A DNA stretch of 44,120 bases, from positions 14,657,092 to 14,701,211 of the forward strand of contig OU015568.1 in assembly GCA_907165135.1 (NCBI GenBank), written 5' to 3'. The notes under the pieces are model-generated. The model did not search any database, was not told the origin of the DNA, and worked only from the letters and a program-made list of their open reading frames with translations. This DNA comes from Oikopleura dioica. Its lineage: Eukaryota; Chordata; Appendicularia; Copelata; Oikopleuridae. Positions 33,185 to 43,161 of this stretch are shown in pieces. Position numbers and translations under genes: made by a program. Position 1 is the stretch's first letter, and each line of letters opens with the position of its first letter.

Positions 33185-34519
33185 ATGGACCTTTTGCTTC
33201 CGAGCAATCTGTCTCTTCCATCGAATGGAAATGGTCTTATTGTAGGCGCCCTGTATTCGCCTGGTAATAATAACAATTAAAAACAATCTGGTTATTTCTC
33301 TCTAGGAAAATTGTTAATACAAAATTTTGTGGAAACTCCTTCTCAAGATAAAGAATCTGAGTGTGCCTTGTATGAGCATATTTACAATCACACAAGAGAA
33401 GTCATCGCTCGGCTTAGCGGTGGAATAAACGTTCTTGGAGGCTTCTTTGTTGATGAGAAAGAAAATAGTGACTGGCTAAAAAGTACGAAGAAATTAAGAC
33501 GGGAGGGACATATAGCAAACGAGACAATCTTTGCGTACATCGAAGGTAAAAATCTGTAGTTTATTGAAAATAACCCGGCATGTTAGATGGAAGTATTCGG
33601 GCCAAACGTATTCGAGACTCTGGAGATGTTCAAAAAGTAGAAGTAAAGACTGTGTCTTCATCAAAATTCCCCTGACACAGATCCGCTCCCAAGCATCCTT
33701 TCAATTTTCACTTCCCATCGTTTCCAAATCGCAGAAAATCTACGCCTCAGAAGTCGGGAAGCAAATAACGAACTTCGCAGTCGAAAAATTATCCAGTTTC
33801 GAACTCTTCGTCAATAATAGATTCAGCGAAAATGGCGAGCTTGTTATTCCAAAAATGCGTCAACAGTTCCTGAATTTCTGATGGCTGATATCTATCATGA
33901 AGGTCATGATGCGCCGATTCAATTAGCCGATAGTCCCTCTATGAATTTACAAATCTCTATTGCCGTAAGAGCTGCTATCACTAGAAAATCTTCCATAAGT
34001 GATTTGAAAGAACTGATCAGGTAATCCTTCGTTTTATCTTCACTCCTAAAACTCAACTAGAATGGATGTACAGCGCTCGTTATCGAAAAGATTTGAGATT
34101 TTCACCGAGGATCTCATCCTAGAGCTCGATGAAGACAACCCTCTTATGACAAATGGAATACTGGCTAGACGAGTATTCACATCAATCAATGGTGGCTTTC
34201 CAATCTCGTTGTACGAGAATTTTCAAACAAAAGCAGGCGACGACCTCGAGTTTATCTTCAACATATCAGAATCCACGGAACCCTTCGAGGTTAGTGCTCG
34301 AGAATCTTTATCTTTTATTATGTTTCTTTTTAGTATGCGGAACCAGAAGTAAAAAATACGACCGATATAGACAGACTTCGCGATGAAGAACAATCATCAA
34401 CTAAAATTTCTAATAGCAACCCCTCGAGTAACAACTCGCCCAACAAAAATATAATAATGGCGCTCTTGGTCGCTATCTTAGCTGTAATTCTTTCACTGTT
34501 ACTTTCAAGGTCTTCGTAA
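33185..34519 (+). CDS. ODR4: ODR4 homologue, tail-anchored ER protein
   Basis: ODR4 in worms and vertebrates helps receptor trafficking and acts with the UFSP2 de-ufmylating enzyme at the ER. The start MDLLLPSNLSLPSNGNGLIVGALYSP follows ATTAAG|A. The conserved blocks are RLSGGINVLGGFFVDE, the region of IRDSGDVQKVE followed by FQFSLPIVSKSQKIYA, the helical repeat-like segment ISIAVRAAITRKSSISDLKELIR, and RFEIFTEDLILELDED. A C-terminal hydrophobic anchor (IIMALLVAILAVILSLLL) precedes SRSS and the stop. Five or six small introns are needed. The divergent middle makes exact exon limits uncertain near 33545-33640 and 33880. Assignment rests on domain order plus tail anchor. Confidence 0.8.
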
Positions 34520-34563
34520 AACATAATAATAAATAAACATCACTCCTCTTATTATTTTCTTTT

Positions 34564-34573
34564 AGACTTGATC
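34564..34573 (+). promoter_or_regulatory. Candidate trans-splice acceptor of the cyclophilin gene
   Basis: A pyrimidine tract TTATTTTCTTTTAG (AG 34564-34565) ends eight bases before the ATG at 34574, 45 bp after the ODR4 stop. Confidence 0.55.
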
Positions 34574-35200
34574 ATGTTGCGAAGCTCTCGATCATTGATC
34601 AACCGATTTGCCTCTACCAAAGTCTTCTTTGACATCAACGCTGGTGGAGAAGGTACCCAGCGTATCACCTTCAAGGTTTTTGATAGTCGATTCTATTTCT
34701 TATATATTGAGTAGCTTTATGATGATGTTGTGCCAAAAACTGCCGAGAATTTCCGTCAGCTGTGTACTGGAGAAGCTGGCTTTGGATACAAAGGATCCAG
34801 CTTCCACAGAATCATCAACGACTTTATGGCTCAGGGCGGGGACTTTACTGCTGGCAATGGCACTGGCGGAAAGGTACCCAAACAATAACATGCTTGCTCT
34901 TATAGTTGATTCAAGAGTATCTACGGCCGAACCTTTGCCGACGAAAACTTTAACATCCGGCACGAGCAGCCCTACCTCCTTTCGATGGCCAATGCCGGTC
35001 CTAACACTAACGGCTCGCAGTTCTTCATCACTTTTATTCCCTGCCCATGGCTCGACGGCAAGCATACCGTCTTTGGTGAAGTTGTAGATGGCAAAGAAAT
35101 CGTTGATATCATGAATAAGTACGGCAGCCAAAGTGGCCGACCTAGAGCGAACTTCACTATTGCCGACTGTGGCGAGCTCAAGGAAGACGAACTTGACTAA
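34574..35200 (+). CDS. PPIF: Cyclophilin-type peptidyl-prolyl isomerase, probably mitochondrial
   Basis: Cyclophilins catalyse cis-trans isomerisation of Xaa-Pro bonds. A basic N-terminus ([16 protein letters not shown]) looks like a mitochondrial presequence and is followed by the complete single-domain fold: [42 protein letters not shown] (catalytic Arg in FHRII, Phe and Met following), [31 protein letters not shown] with the ligand-binding Gln-Phe, Trp and His. The end is [13 protein letters not shown], longer than the usual GEL end. Two short introns lie at about 34676-34714 and 34873-34915. Total about 180 residues. The PPIF symbol is chosen for the presequence; a cytosolic PPIA-type origin with an added leader is possible. 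Confidence 0.85.
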
Positions 35201-35339
35201 ATTATTTATTTCTGTTGTTCGAAATTGCCTTCGCTGGCCATCTGCCTGACGACTTTAGAATAAATTACCACTCAAAACTTGAATTTCACGAAGATCGCCA
35301 TGTAAATCATTCTGATTTAGACATGTCTCGAGCAGTGGG

Positions 35340-36903
35340 ATGGGTTTCGTCGCCCTCGGATATCACGAAGGCGGCATTACAAAGGGCGGACCAAAGTTCA
35401 TTTTCATCCTAAGAACTCATGGCCCAACCTCTTTCACTTTGAAAGACGGCTCATCTGTACGAGAGCAGCAAGCTGACGGAAACGGTGGTTCAAGCGCGAA
35501 GGTATGCTACCGTATAAACTCTGGTTAACCAAAACCTAAATCAATGATTTTAGCGAGTCTATAAAGTCACTCTTGGCGCAATTCATAGTTGCAGTTGTAT
35601 AGCTTTCAAGCGCGAGCGCACTATCTGCAAGCATATTTGTTGGGTGCTGCTGAAGCGCTTTCGAATGGCTAAATCAAATCCACTGATCTGGCAAGGAGGG
35701 TTTGTCCCCCGCGAATTCGATGAGCTTCTCCGCGGGGATCATGCTCGAAAAGAAACGAAGCCGGTGGAGCAATCTGGCGATTCTGAACAACCATCTGAAA
35801 GTGGCCCTACTCCTGGAAGAGCACTCAATGCTGACGATGTTTGCCCTATTTGCCAAGAAGAGCTTCTTGAAGTCCGCATGCCTATCACTTGGTGTCGATG
35901 CTGCAATAACGCTGCTCATATTCGGTGTATGAAGGTCTGGGCAGAGCATCAAGACACAATGCAACGCGGCGATGGTGGTGACATTCAATGCCCTTATTGC
36001 AGGCAAACATTTGCACCAAAAGAGCAGCTACGACGTGAATTCACCAACACTTGGGAGAGGAAAAAGCACAAGGATGTCATTCATAGCGGCAGCGTTTGTG
36101 CCGATTGTTCGATGACGCCGATAAAGGGAAAACTCTACATAGGAATCGGAGATGCTGTGAATTTATGCGGTCAATGCTATCGTAATGGAGCAAGGCCACA
36201 TGTTCGATTCAATGTCCGTGAGCGACCGGGACAGAGTCTAAAACCAGCAAAACGAAACTTGGCGAATCACCAACTAACGCTTGAGCTCCAAGGCCGCGAA
36301 ATCCAAGAAGAAGACTACGAACGACTCCTTGAGCTAGACCGACCCGCTTCTCCTGATAGACCTGGGGTTCCAGATCATGTTTTGAACTTACTGCCTTGCC
36401 ACAAAGTGGGTGCTAATCAGCGGCTACTCAAAGATGGTATGCAGTGCCGAATATGTTTACAAGCGTTCGACCCGGCGCATTATGTCAAACGATTGGACTC
36501 TTGTAGTCACTACTTTCACCGTGATTGTATCGATACTTGGTGTCAAAATCATACAGGTTTTTATTATAAGACGGAATTTTATCTAATTATTCTTTCAGAG
36601 TGTCCAATTGATGGCAAGAAGATCAGACTACGACAAAAGAAGCCCAGAAGAACAAAAACCAATATCGACATTCTTGAGACCCGACAACGCTCTGCCTTCG
36701 CTCCACGTCGGCCAGCTGCTAAGCTTTTGGAACGACGAAGAAAATCAGAAGCAAACTTGATCTCGCCAAACATGTCGGATCTGCTCGTTACAACACCTAT
36801 TCGTGTCGCTGGATCCTCTTCGCAGTTGCCAATTACCGACGATATCGAGGAAATCAACCCGATTCCCTTGATAAATTTCCGTGTTCGCAATATGCGACTT
36901 TAA
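35340..36903 (+). CDS. ZSWIM2: ZSWIM2-like E3 ubiquitin ligase
   Basis: ZSWIM2 (MEX) is a testis-enriched E3 ligase in vertebrates. Domains in order are a SWIM zinc-binding motif (HSCSCIAFKRERTICKHICW, C-x-C...C-x-H), a first RING-like domain (CPICQEELL...CRCCNNAAHIRCM...CPYC, about 35840-36000), a ZZ-type finger (CADCSMTPIKGKLYIG...NLCGQCY), and a C-terminal RING-H2 (CRICLQAF...CSHYFHRDCID...ECPIDGKKI) split by a 42-bp intron at about 36556-36597. An intron at about 35503-35554 precedes the SWIM core. Start: ATG 35340 is the first in the right frame; an earlier ATG at 35323, right after a TTTAG acceptor, opens another frame of 29 codons. Either translation skips it or a base is missing. The domain order is that of ZSWIM2. 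Confidence 0.9.
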
Positions 36904-36998
36904 GTATTTACCCCAAGTGCCCATTGATGCTTGCTTTCTTATATTTCTTTATATTTAATAAAATATATTTTTGTAGAAATGATTGAATCGCTCTTTTT

Positions 36999-37004
36999 AG
37001 AATG
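36999..37004 (+). promoter_or_regulatory. Candidate trans-splice acceptor of GORAB
   Basis: CTCTTTTTAG|AATGTC leaves a one-base leader before the ATG at 37002. It is the same arrangement as at CCT3, PIGS and ODR4. Confidence 0.6.
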
Positions 37005-38096
37005 TCAGATTGGGGTGGGTTTTCGGACGCAGAACTTCGCCACCTCCGAAGTGGCGGCGATTCAACAGCGACCAAAGCTAAACCAGCCTCGTCCAAATCG
37101 CCGAAAAAGGCACTCGCCGCTAAAAAGACCTCAAAGCCAAAACCGCCGAAAAAATTACCTGATGAAGCCCTCCTTCCTACTAGTACAAACGCTGAACCAG
37201 CTAAACAGGAACCCAAAGAAGAAATCCAAGTGAACAAAGTTGACACCTCATCAAATCAACCTGAAGTAGTAAGTTTGCGAATCAGCTGACTGTTTTTGAT
37301 TGAATTTAGCCGGATTTTATTGAAGAAGAAGTGGCCGAGCAAAAGAAAAAGATGGAGATCCAAGAAGTCGAGAAGATCCAAAAAGAGATGGAGGAGAAGA
37401 ATAAAAGGCGAAGAGCCGCTCTAGCTCAAGAAGTCATCTCTCGCCAAAAGAAAGCTGCATTGGAAAGCAAAATGCTCGCGACGATTCAGGATGAATTAGG
37501 TTTGATTCAATATGCTTTCGTTTTGGAAATTTGTATTTAGTTAAATTGGATAACCTGCTTAATGCGGACGTTGCCGTAATCCGCGATCAAATCGACAAGG
37601 CTTGCGTAGAATTTAGCGAAGCAAATCGTCGATTTCAAACAGCAGAGAAAGAGTACGTCGATGCTAAGTTCGACCTCCAGCAAAAACTGAGACAAAGGTA
37701 GGGGAAAATTATGGAGTGAGTCAAGTCATCATTGAAGGACAACCTGACCGAGCATCTCATGGATCTGATCCAGATGAACGAAGAGCGGAAACAGAAAAAG
37801 CTCGAAGAGTTGACATTCAAGCTGAGCATGGACCCAGAAATCGTGGCGAAACGAGAGGCAGAAGCTGCGGAGAAACTCCGACTGGAACAAGAGGCGAAGG
37901 AAAAGGCAATCGCTGAAGCAAAGAAAAAGCAGCTGAAGAAGCTGAGAAAAATTCACAGAGCACTGAAGCACCTGAAAACACCACTGAAAACACTGAAGAG
38001 GCGGCACCTGCTGCCTCTCCGACGCCTCAAGAAATCTCAAGAGATCAACCTGCTCAAGACCTATCAAAGCCTGCTGCTGAAACTCCATCGAGCTAA
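37002..38096 (+). CDS. GORAB: GORAB, RAB6-interacting golgin
   Basis: GORAB is a coiled-coil Golgi protein that binds RAB6 and ARF5 and scaffolds SCYL1/COPI. The start MSDWGGFSDAELRHLR resembles the GORAB WAGFSEEELRRLK motif. A Lys/Pro-rich linker follows, then the coiled coil MEEKNKRRRAALAQEVISRQKK, LDNLLNADVAVIRDQIDKA, FQTAEKEYVDAKFDLQQKL and LTEHLMDLIQMNEERKQKKLEEL, in the family order. Introns lie at about 37267-37308 and 37500-37541; the junction near 37698 is out of phase as written. Near the A5 run 37924-37928 one additional A would change the tail from an unusual Lys/Leu-rich one (to 38160) to AAEEAEKNSQSTEAPENTTE and a Pro/Thr/Glu-rich end at 38096, which looks more natural. I annotate the latter end. 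Confidence 0.85.
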
Positions 38097-38360
38097 ACAC
38101 TATCGAATCGATTTTACTATCTCCTTTAAGTTAACAATTACGCTTTCCTTTAAAACTTGACACCTTCGCCTTTATATGGGATTTCTGCAATATACACCTT
38201 CTTCTTTCAATCCTCCCTTGAATATCAAACAGCATATTCACGGTTTAAATTTCTGTTTCTTTTCTGTGCCTTCCTTTAAATATATATAATCTGTTGATTC
38301 ACAGTGCTCAAATTATACCCAGAAATCATTTGAGCGTATTTTTGATAGTTTATTTGCATG

Positions 38361-39445
38361 TTAGTTGATCAGAGGTTTGGTACTTAGTCCGCCTCGTGCG
38401 ACGGTGCCGAATCGTTTATCAGGGCGTTGCATTTCGTAATAGCAGTAAATCAGGATTATAGCACTTGCACCGAAGAAGAAAAAATACATGATGAGCATGT
38501 ATCTGACGAAAAAGTGAGGCAGGAAGAGATCCGAATATGTTGCGCTAAATAAGGAAAATAAAGTTCCTGATGAGAAAGGACTTTGAGCTGTTAGCAGGGT
38601 AGGTGTTGTTGAACAAACCTGACGATAGATTCTTTTCTTTTTTCGGCAACTGCGTTAATTCCATTCTGAGCGTAGCAGACAATCACTTGATCCCATTTTG
38701 TTTCTTTAGGGATGATTGCGATTCCGTCCGTAACATCCAAACTCTCGCCTTTGTAGCTTTTGGAGATTTCCTTTTGAACCAAGCTATTGACCCCAATTAT
38801 CGGCGTTGGATACCCAGATGCAGTACAGTTGAGCACATTCTCGTCTTTGAACATTCTCTTCAGTCAGGCTTTACTACGATTAGTCGATATTATTTTTTAA
38901 TTTGTAACCCTTTCCTGATCTCCTGTCATTAAAACTGTTGGAGGATGAAGAACATTCAATTTCGCCGTCGATTCTGAAAAGAATTTTAGTAGCTGGTGAA
39001 TCCAGGTCTTCGGAGTTAGCCTTACCTCTTTCAATGTCGTCCCGCTCGTCTGCATAGACACATTTTACTTCTGATTGATGCATGTCCCGGGTAATTGGCT
39101 CAGTCAAAGTCAATGAAACTTCGCAAACAGTTCGATTATTGTTATTTTCACAGACCATATCAGCGGCGCTGTTTCTTCGTTGTCCATCGAAATAAAACGT
39201 CAAGTCAGTGGACTCTTCGTGAGGAACATATGCTTTACATATTGCTACTCTCTGTGGATGTTTAGGGTCTATCGGATTGTTATTGAATTGAAAAAGCTAG
39301 TGGTTCTTATACTACCATTTTCGGGATCGCAGCCTTCTGTCGCTTCACAATTAACATCGCTGGAGAAGATCTTGTCCACTACAGTTATTTCTTGTGCATA
39401 AGAAAAAATTAACAGAAAAAGCGATGTTGTTGAAATTCCTCTCAT
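38361..39445 (-). CDS. Ig-domain single-pass membrane protein
   Basis: Five exons join in phase. It starts MRGISTTSLFLLIFSYAQE (signal peptide), with a first extracellular domain containing paired cysteines (VNCEATEGCD, AICKAY, MVCENNNNRTVCEVS with an N-glycosylation sequon, VKCVYADE). A second, clearer Ig domain follows (VLNCTASGYPTP ... VIVCYAQNGINA). The last exon encodes one membrane helix (YMLIMYFFFFGASAIILIYCYY) and a short basic cytoplasmic tail ending TKPLIN. Introns of 46 to 80 bp carry GT-AG ends (for example 39260-39309). The length is about 290 residues, similar to small two-Ig adhesion or basigin-like proteins, but no orthologue could be assigned. It converges with GORAB and diverges from the SLC5 gene. 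Confidence 0.8.
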
Positions 39446-39776
39446 TGTTCCTTTGTTTCATGAGTGAGCCAAACGAGTCGGATTATCATCGCACTAGTAT
39501 AATAAAAGAACTTTTATGATGACGATCACCTTGCCCTGGAGTCAGTTAATTGACTCATGATTATATTTCTATATGTTAAGAATAGTTTGACATATTTTAA
39601 TTTAGAAGAAGTTCAATTCAGAATAAATATTCTCAGTTCATATACACATAAGATAAATTTGCCTATAAAACAGCCATTCTTTTCATCGGTCTCTCCGTCA
39701 AATTTGCTCAAGTGAAAGTACCAAATGTTCTTCATTCTTCTTGAAGATAACCGAAAAAGATTCAAGAGAAAGAGTC

Positions 39777-42039
39777 ATGTCTTGTGATAGTCGCAATCCG
39801 ACTATCCAAGAATACTGCAATTTCCGGCTACGAAATATCCCCTATGGAAGCGATGTTAAACCACAGTCTTGCTACGATCGACCAGTCGACGACGCAGGAA
39901 ATGCTCGACTTGTTCTTGAGTGGGGAGACTGGCTAGTTATTGGCGTTTATTTCGTCATTGTCCTTGGAGCAGGTCTTGGCATTTCTCTCATCGGAAAGAA
40001 GAAGGCTTCTTCGTCAGCTGCAACAGACTTTCTTCTTGCAGGCCGATCCATGTGGTTTTTACCTGTCGCGTTTTCCCTATACAGCTCGAATATTGGAAGC
40101 TCTTCCTTCATTGGCTTGGCTGGATCAGGAGCCGCTGCTGGCATCGCAGTTGGCGTGTTTGAGTGGAATGCAATGATTTGCTTGCTGATGCTTGGATGGC
40201 TTTTCGTTCCAGTCTATCTTGCATCTGGAATCAAGACTATGCCCGAGTTCCTCCAACGTCGATTTCCTGGAGAGCGAATTCAGCTTTATTTAGCAGTTTT
40301 ATCTCTCTTCATTTATATTTTTACGAAGATTAGCGCAGATTTATTCTCTGGCTCGTTATTCATTTCTCTTGCGATTCCATCACTGAATTTATATGTGGCT
40401 ATCATCATCCTCCTTGCTATCACAGCTGCGTATTCTGTCGCCGGTGGATTGAAGGCTGTCATTTACGTTGAAGCTCTTCAAACTGTGATCATGGTTATCG
40501 GTTCAGTCATTATGGCGGTTTATGCGTTCAATGAGATTGGAAGCGAGAATGAGTCTGCATGGGACAGTCTCTGGGCCAAGTACAACTGTTCGATTCCTTC
40601 CGACTACCTTTCGCCTCTAGAAACGCAGAATGGCGACGCATGTGGTGCCGTTAGAGATGATTTCGATCATGTTCTGCGAGCACCCGACGCCGATCTACCC
40701 TGGCCAGGTGCAATTTTCGGCTTGACTGTAATTGCAACGTGGTATTGGTGTACTGATCAAGTGCTTGTTCAACGCTGTTTAGCTGCGAAAAACTTGTCCC
40801 ATGTGAAGTTGGGATGTGTAATTGCCGGACTTATCAAAGTAACACCAGTGTTTCTGATGGTGTTTCCAGGAATGATCTCTCGCATCTTATTTACCGATGA
40901 AGGAATCAGTTATTGAATCAAAGCATCGTATATTTATAAATGAAAAAATTCATATTGAAAACATAAAATAACTTTTCAAAAGTTGCTTGCGTTGATCCTG
41001 ACAATTGCAAGTCTTACTGCAACTCTAATATTGGCTGCTCTAATATCGCTTATCCAACACTTATTCTTCGTCTCTTACCAGCAGGATTACGAGGAATGCT
41101 CATGGCCGTCATGCTTGCCGCACTCATGAGTTCTCTCACCTCAACGTTCAATTCTGGTGCTACTTTATTTACATTAGGTACTTCTATTCATTCGATCTTT
41201 TTGTGATTTTTTGTAGATATCTATGCGAAAATTCGCAAAAATGCTTCGCAAGCAGAACTGCTAATTATCTCAAGACTAACAATGCTTGCTCTCTGCGGTA
41301 TTTCAATTCTTTGGCTACCTATCGTTCAAAATTCATCTGACGGACAGCTCTTTGACTACATTCAAGCAATCACATCGTATCTCGGCCCACCAGTTGTAAC
41401 AATTTTCGTTCTTGGCATATTCTGGCCGCGTTGCAACGAGCCAGGCGCTTTTTGGGGGCTTTTATGTGGACTAATTATTGGTCTGACTAAAATGCTACTT
41501 GAATTCACGCAACCAACAGGGCTATGTGGCGATACGCTTCCAAACCCTTTGGTCTTGTCGAAGATGCATTATTTACATTTTGCGATTTTATTGGCATTTT
41601 TAACGGTGATCATCGCAGTTGTCGTATCACTTTTGACTCCGCCGCTCGACCCAAGGTAAGGAAGTAGACAAAGCTGGTGATAAAAATTCTAAGATATCTA
41701 CCACGAATGACATACTGGACTAGGTTTTCTAATAAAAGGCGCAAATCTATTAGCGACTTGAAACCTAAGGAGGAAATCTCTCAAGCAGGTAAAAACTCAA
41801 AATTAACGAATTCATGTTTTGTTCAAGAAGTGCCAAAATGGCTGAAATGCCTTGTTCGTGAAAATAAAACTTCCTCTGAAGAAATTTCCATCGCAGAAGA
41901 ACAACCGAACGAGGAACATGATGTCGAAGTGGATCCCTGTGAAATTCTCAAGGAGGAAAAGTCGTGGAACATTGCAGCGAACGTTGCTGCTGTTTTTCTA
42001 GCTGTTTCATGTGTGTTTTTGCACGCATATTTCGCATAG
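39777..42039 (+). CDS. SLC5 family Na+/solute symporter (SGLT type)
   Basis: A sodium-coupled transporter of the LeuT-fold SLC5 family, at the plasma membrane. It starts at ATG 39777 (MSCDSRNPT). Seen are the first helix [102 protein letters not shown] (Na+ site region), [40 protein letters not shown], and a final helix [25 protein letters not shown]. About 14 membrane segments. Introns lie at about 40912-40982, 41176-41216 and 41656-41692. Sugar-site residues conserved with SGLT1 are the Asn of SNIGS, Glu of FEWN, YW of WYWC, and Gln of DYIQ. The usual GHF/GLF after GS is SSF, so the His is replaced by Ser. The substrate is therefore open. Confidence 0.92.
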
Positions 42040-42467
42040 ATTTCATTTGAATAAAGGTAGTTTTTTCACAACAGTAACGTTTATATCGCACATCGTTTCC
42101 GTTTGATGTACTAGTTCGTTTTTCGGGTGTTTTCTTTTGGGACATAAAAATACTCAGGTTCTTCAAGGCTTGAGTTTGAGAAAATGAAGCCATCATTATT
42201 CATCGGATAAACTCTTTTGAAAAATCTAAAAGCCGGGAAAATACAGTTGGTATCCATCTTAAGAGGCCTTTTGAGATGACAAGGGCTGAGAGAAAGTCCT
42301 CTTAAGTTGGAACATTTCGAGTCAATTTAGGAATACATATTTTAAAATTCTTTTCTCACTAATGTCGAAGCTAAGCAGCATTACTGAAGTCAAAATTTGG
42401 ACATTTGATGGAAAAATTGATCATGATTATTGTTTCCAGAACAAGGCGCGCACTTATGTTTTTAATT
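42040..42467. other. Spacer after the SLC5 gene
   Basis: About 430 bp with no gene seen. It includes the transporter's 3' sequence and a short hairpin (TCTTAAGAGG ... CCTCTTAAG, about 42257-42306). Confidence 0.4.
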
Positions 42468-43126
42468 TTAAGGACCCCCCCCATCAAGAATCGCGAAAAT
42501 AGGGCATCTTAGTGAAAGTTTTTCTCTAAAACTATCTTAGCCAGACCCTTAATTTTAATTGCATCCTTTAGATCGAACCCTCTACTGCAACCGTTCCCTT
42601 TAAGATGATCTCTCGATGCCAAATTTAAGGTTATACAGGCCGTTAAAGGTAAAGTTGCTTAGTGAACGTTTTTTTTGGGGTTTTCGTTGGGGTATACCCT
42701 TAATATTTTTTCATGGTAAAGTTAACGCCCTTAGCTACGACCGTTTGCTTTTTGAGAGTTTTTTGTCGACGAACTTAAGGAAGACAGCCCCTTTAAAATT
42801 TTATAAGTCGAATCTTAGTCGAATTTCCAGATTTTAATTTTCAGTAATTATTGCCTAAATTGCCCTGAATAACGTTTTTATACTCGTGTTTATGATAGAA
42901 ATAGTTTTTATGGTTGGTATACCCTTAATTACCATTAAAAAATAGCGAACTAAAGATTTTTAGGAAATGGACAATGTTAATTTTCAATTTTTGAAGGCAT
43001 TTTCTGCCAAAATTTTCTATAAGATCAAAAAATTTTCTGAATTAAAGTTGTTCCTCGTGGTCTAAACAACCCAAAAAGCAAAAAATTTGAAAATTTTGAC
43101 TTTTTCATCTTGATGGGGGTCCTTAA
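42468..43126. mobile_element. TTAA-flanked C-tract MITE, copy 2
   Basis: The left end is TTAAGGACCCCCCCCATCAAGA and the right end is the inverse with a shorter C run (TCTTGATGGGGGTCCTTAA), giving terminal inverted repeats of about 20 bp bounded by TTAA. The 659-bp AT-rich interior has two copies of GGTATACCCTTAAT (42691 and 42916) and no credible ORF. The ends share the plan TTAAGG(G)A(T)C5-8 with the element at 4111-4800, so the two are related types. A piggyBac-like mobilising enzyme is inferred from the TTAA. Confidence 0.78.
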
Positions 43127-43161
43127 CTTGTTCATTCCTCGAAAAATATTTTGCTGGAAAC

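Noticed and set aside
37716-37916. Alternative frame through GORAB exon 4 rich in Arg and Glu
   Set aside because: The overlapping frame with LTEHLMDLIQMNEERKQKKLEEL matches GORAB; this one is a shadow.
42257-42306. TCTTAAGAGG/CCTCTTAAG inverted repeat
   Set aside because: Only about 9 bp arms without target duplication or flanking gene logic; too short to call an element.
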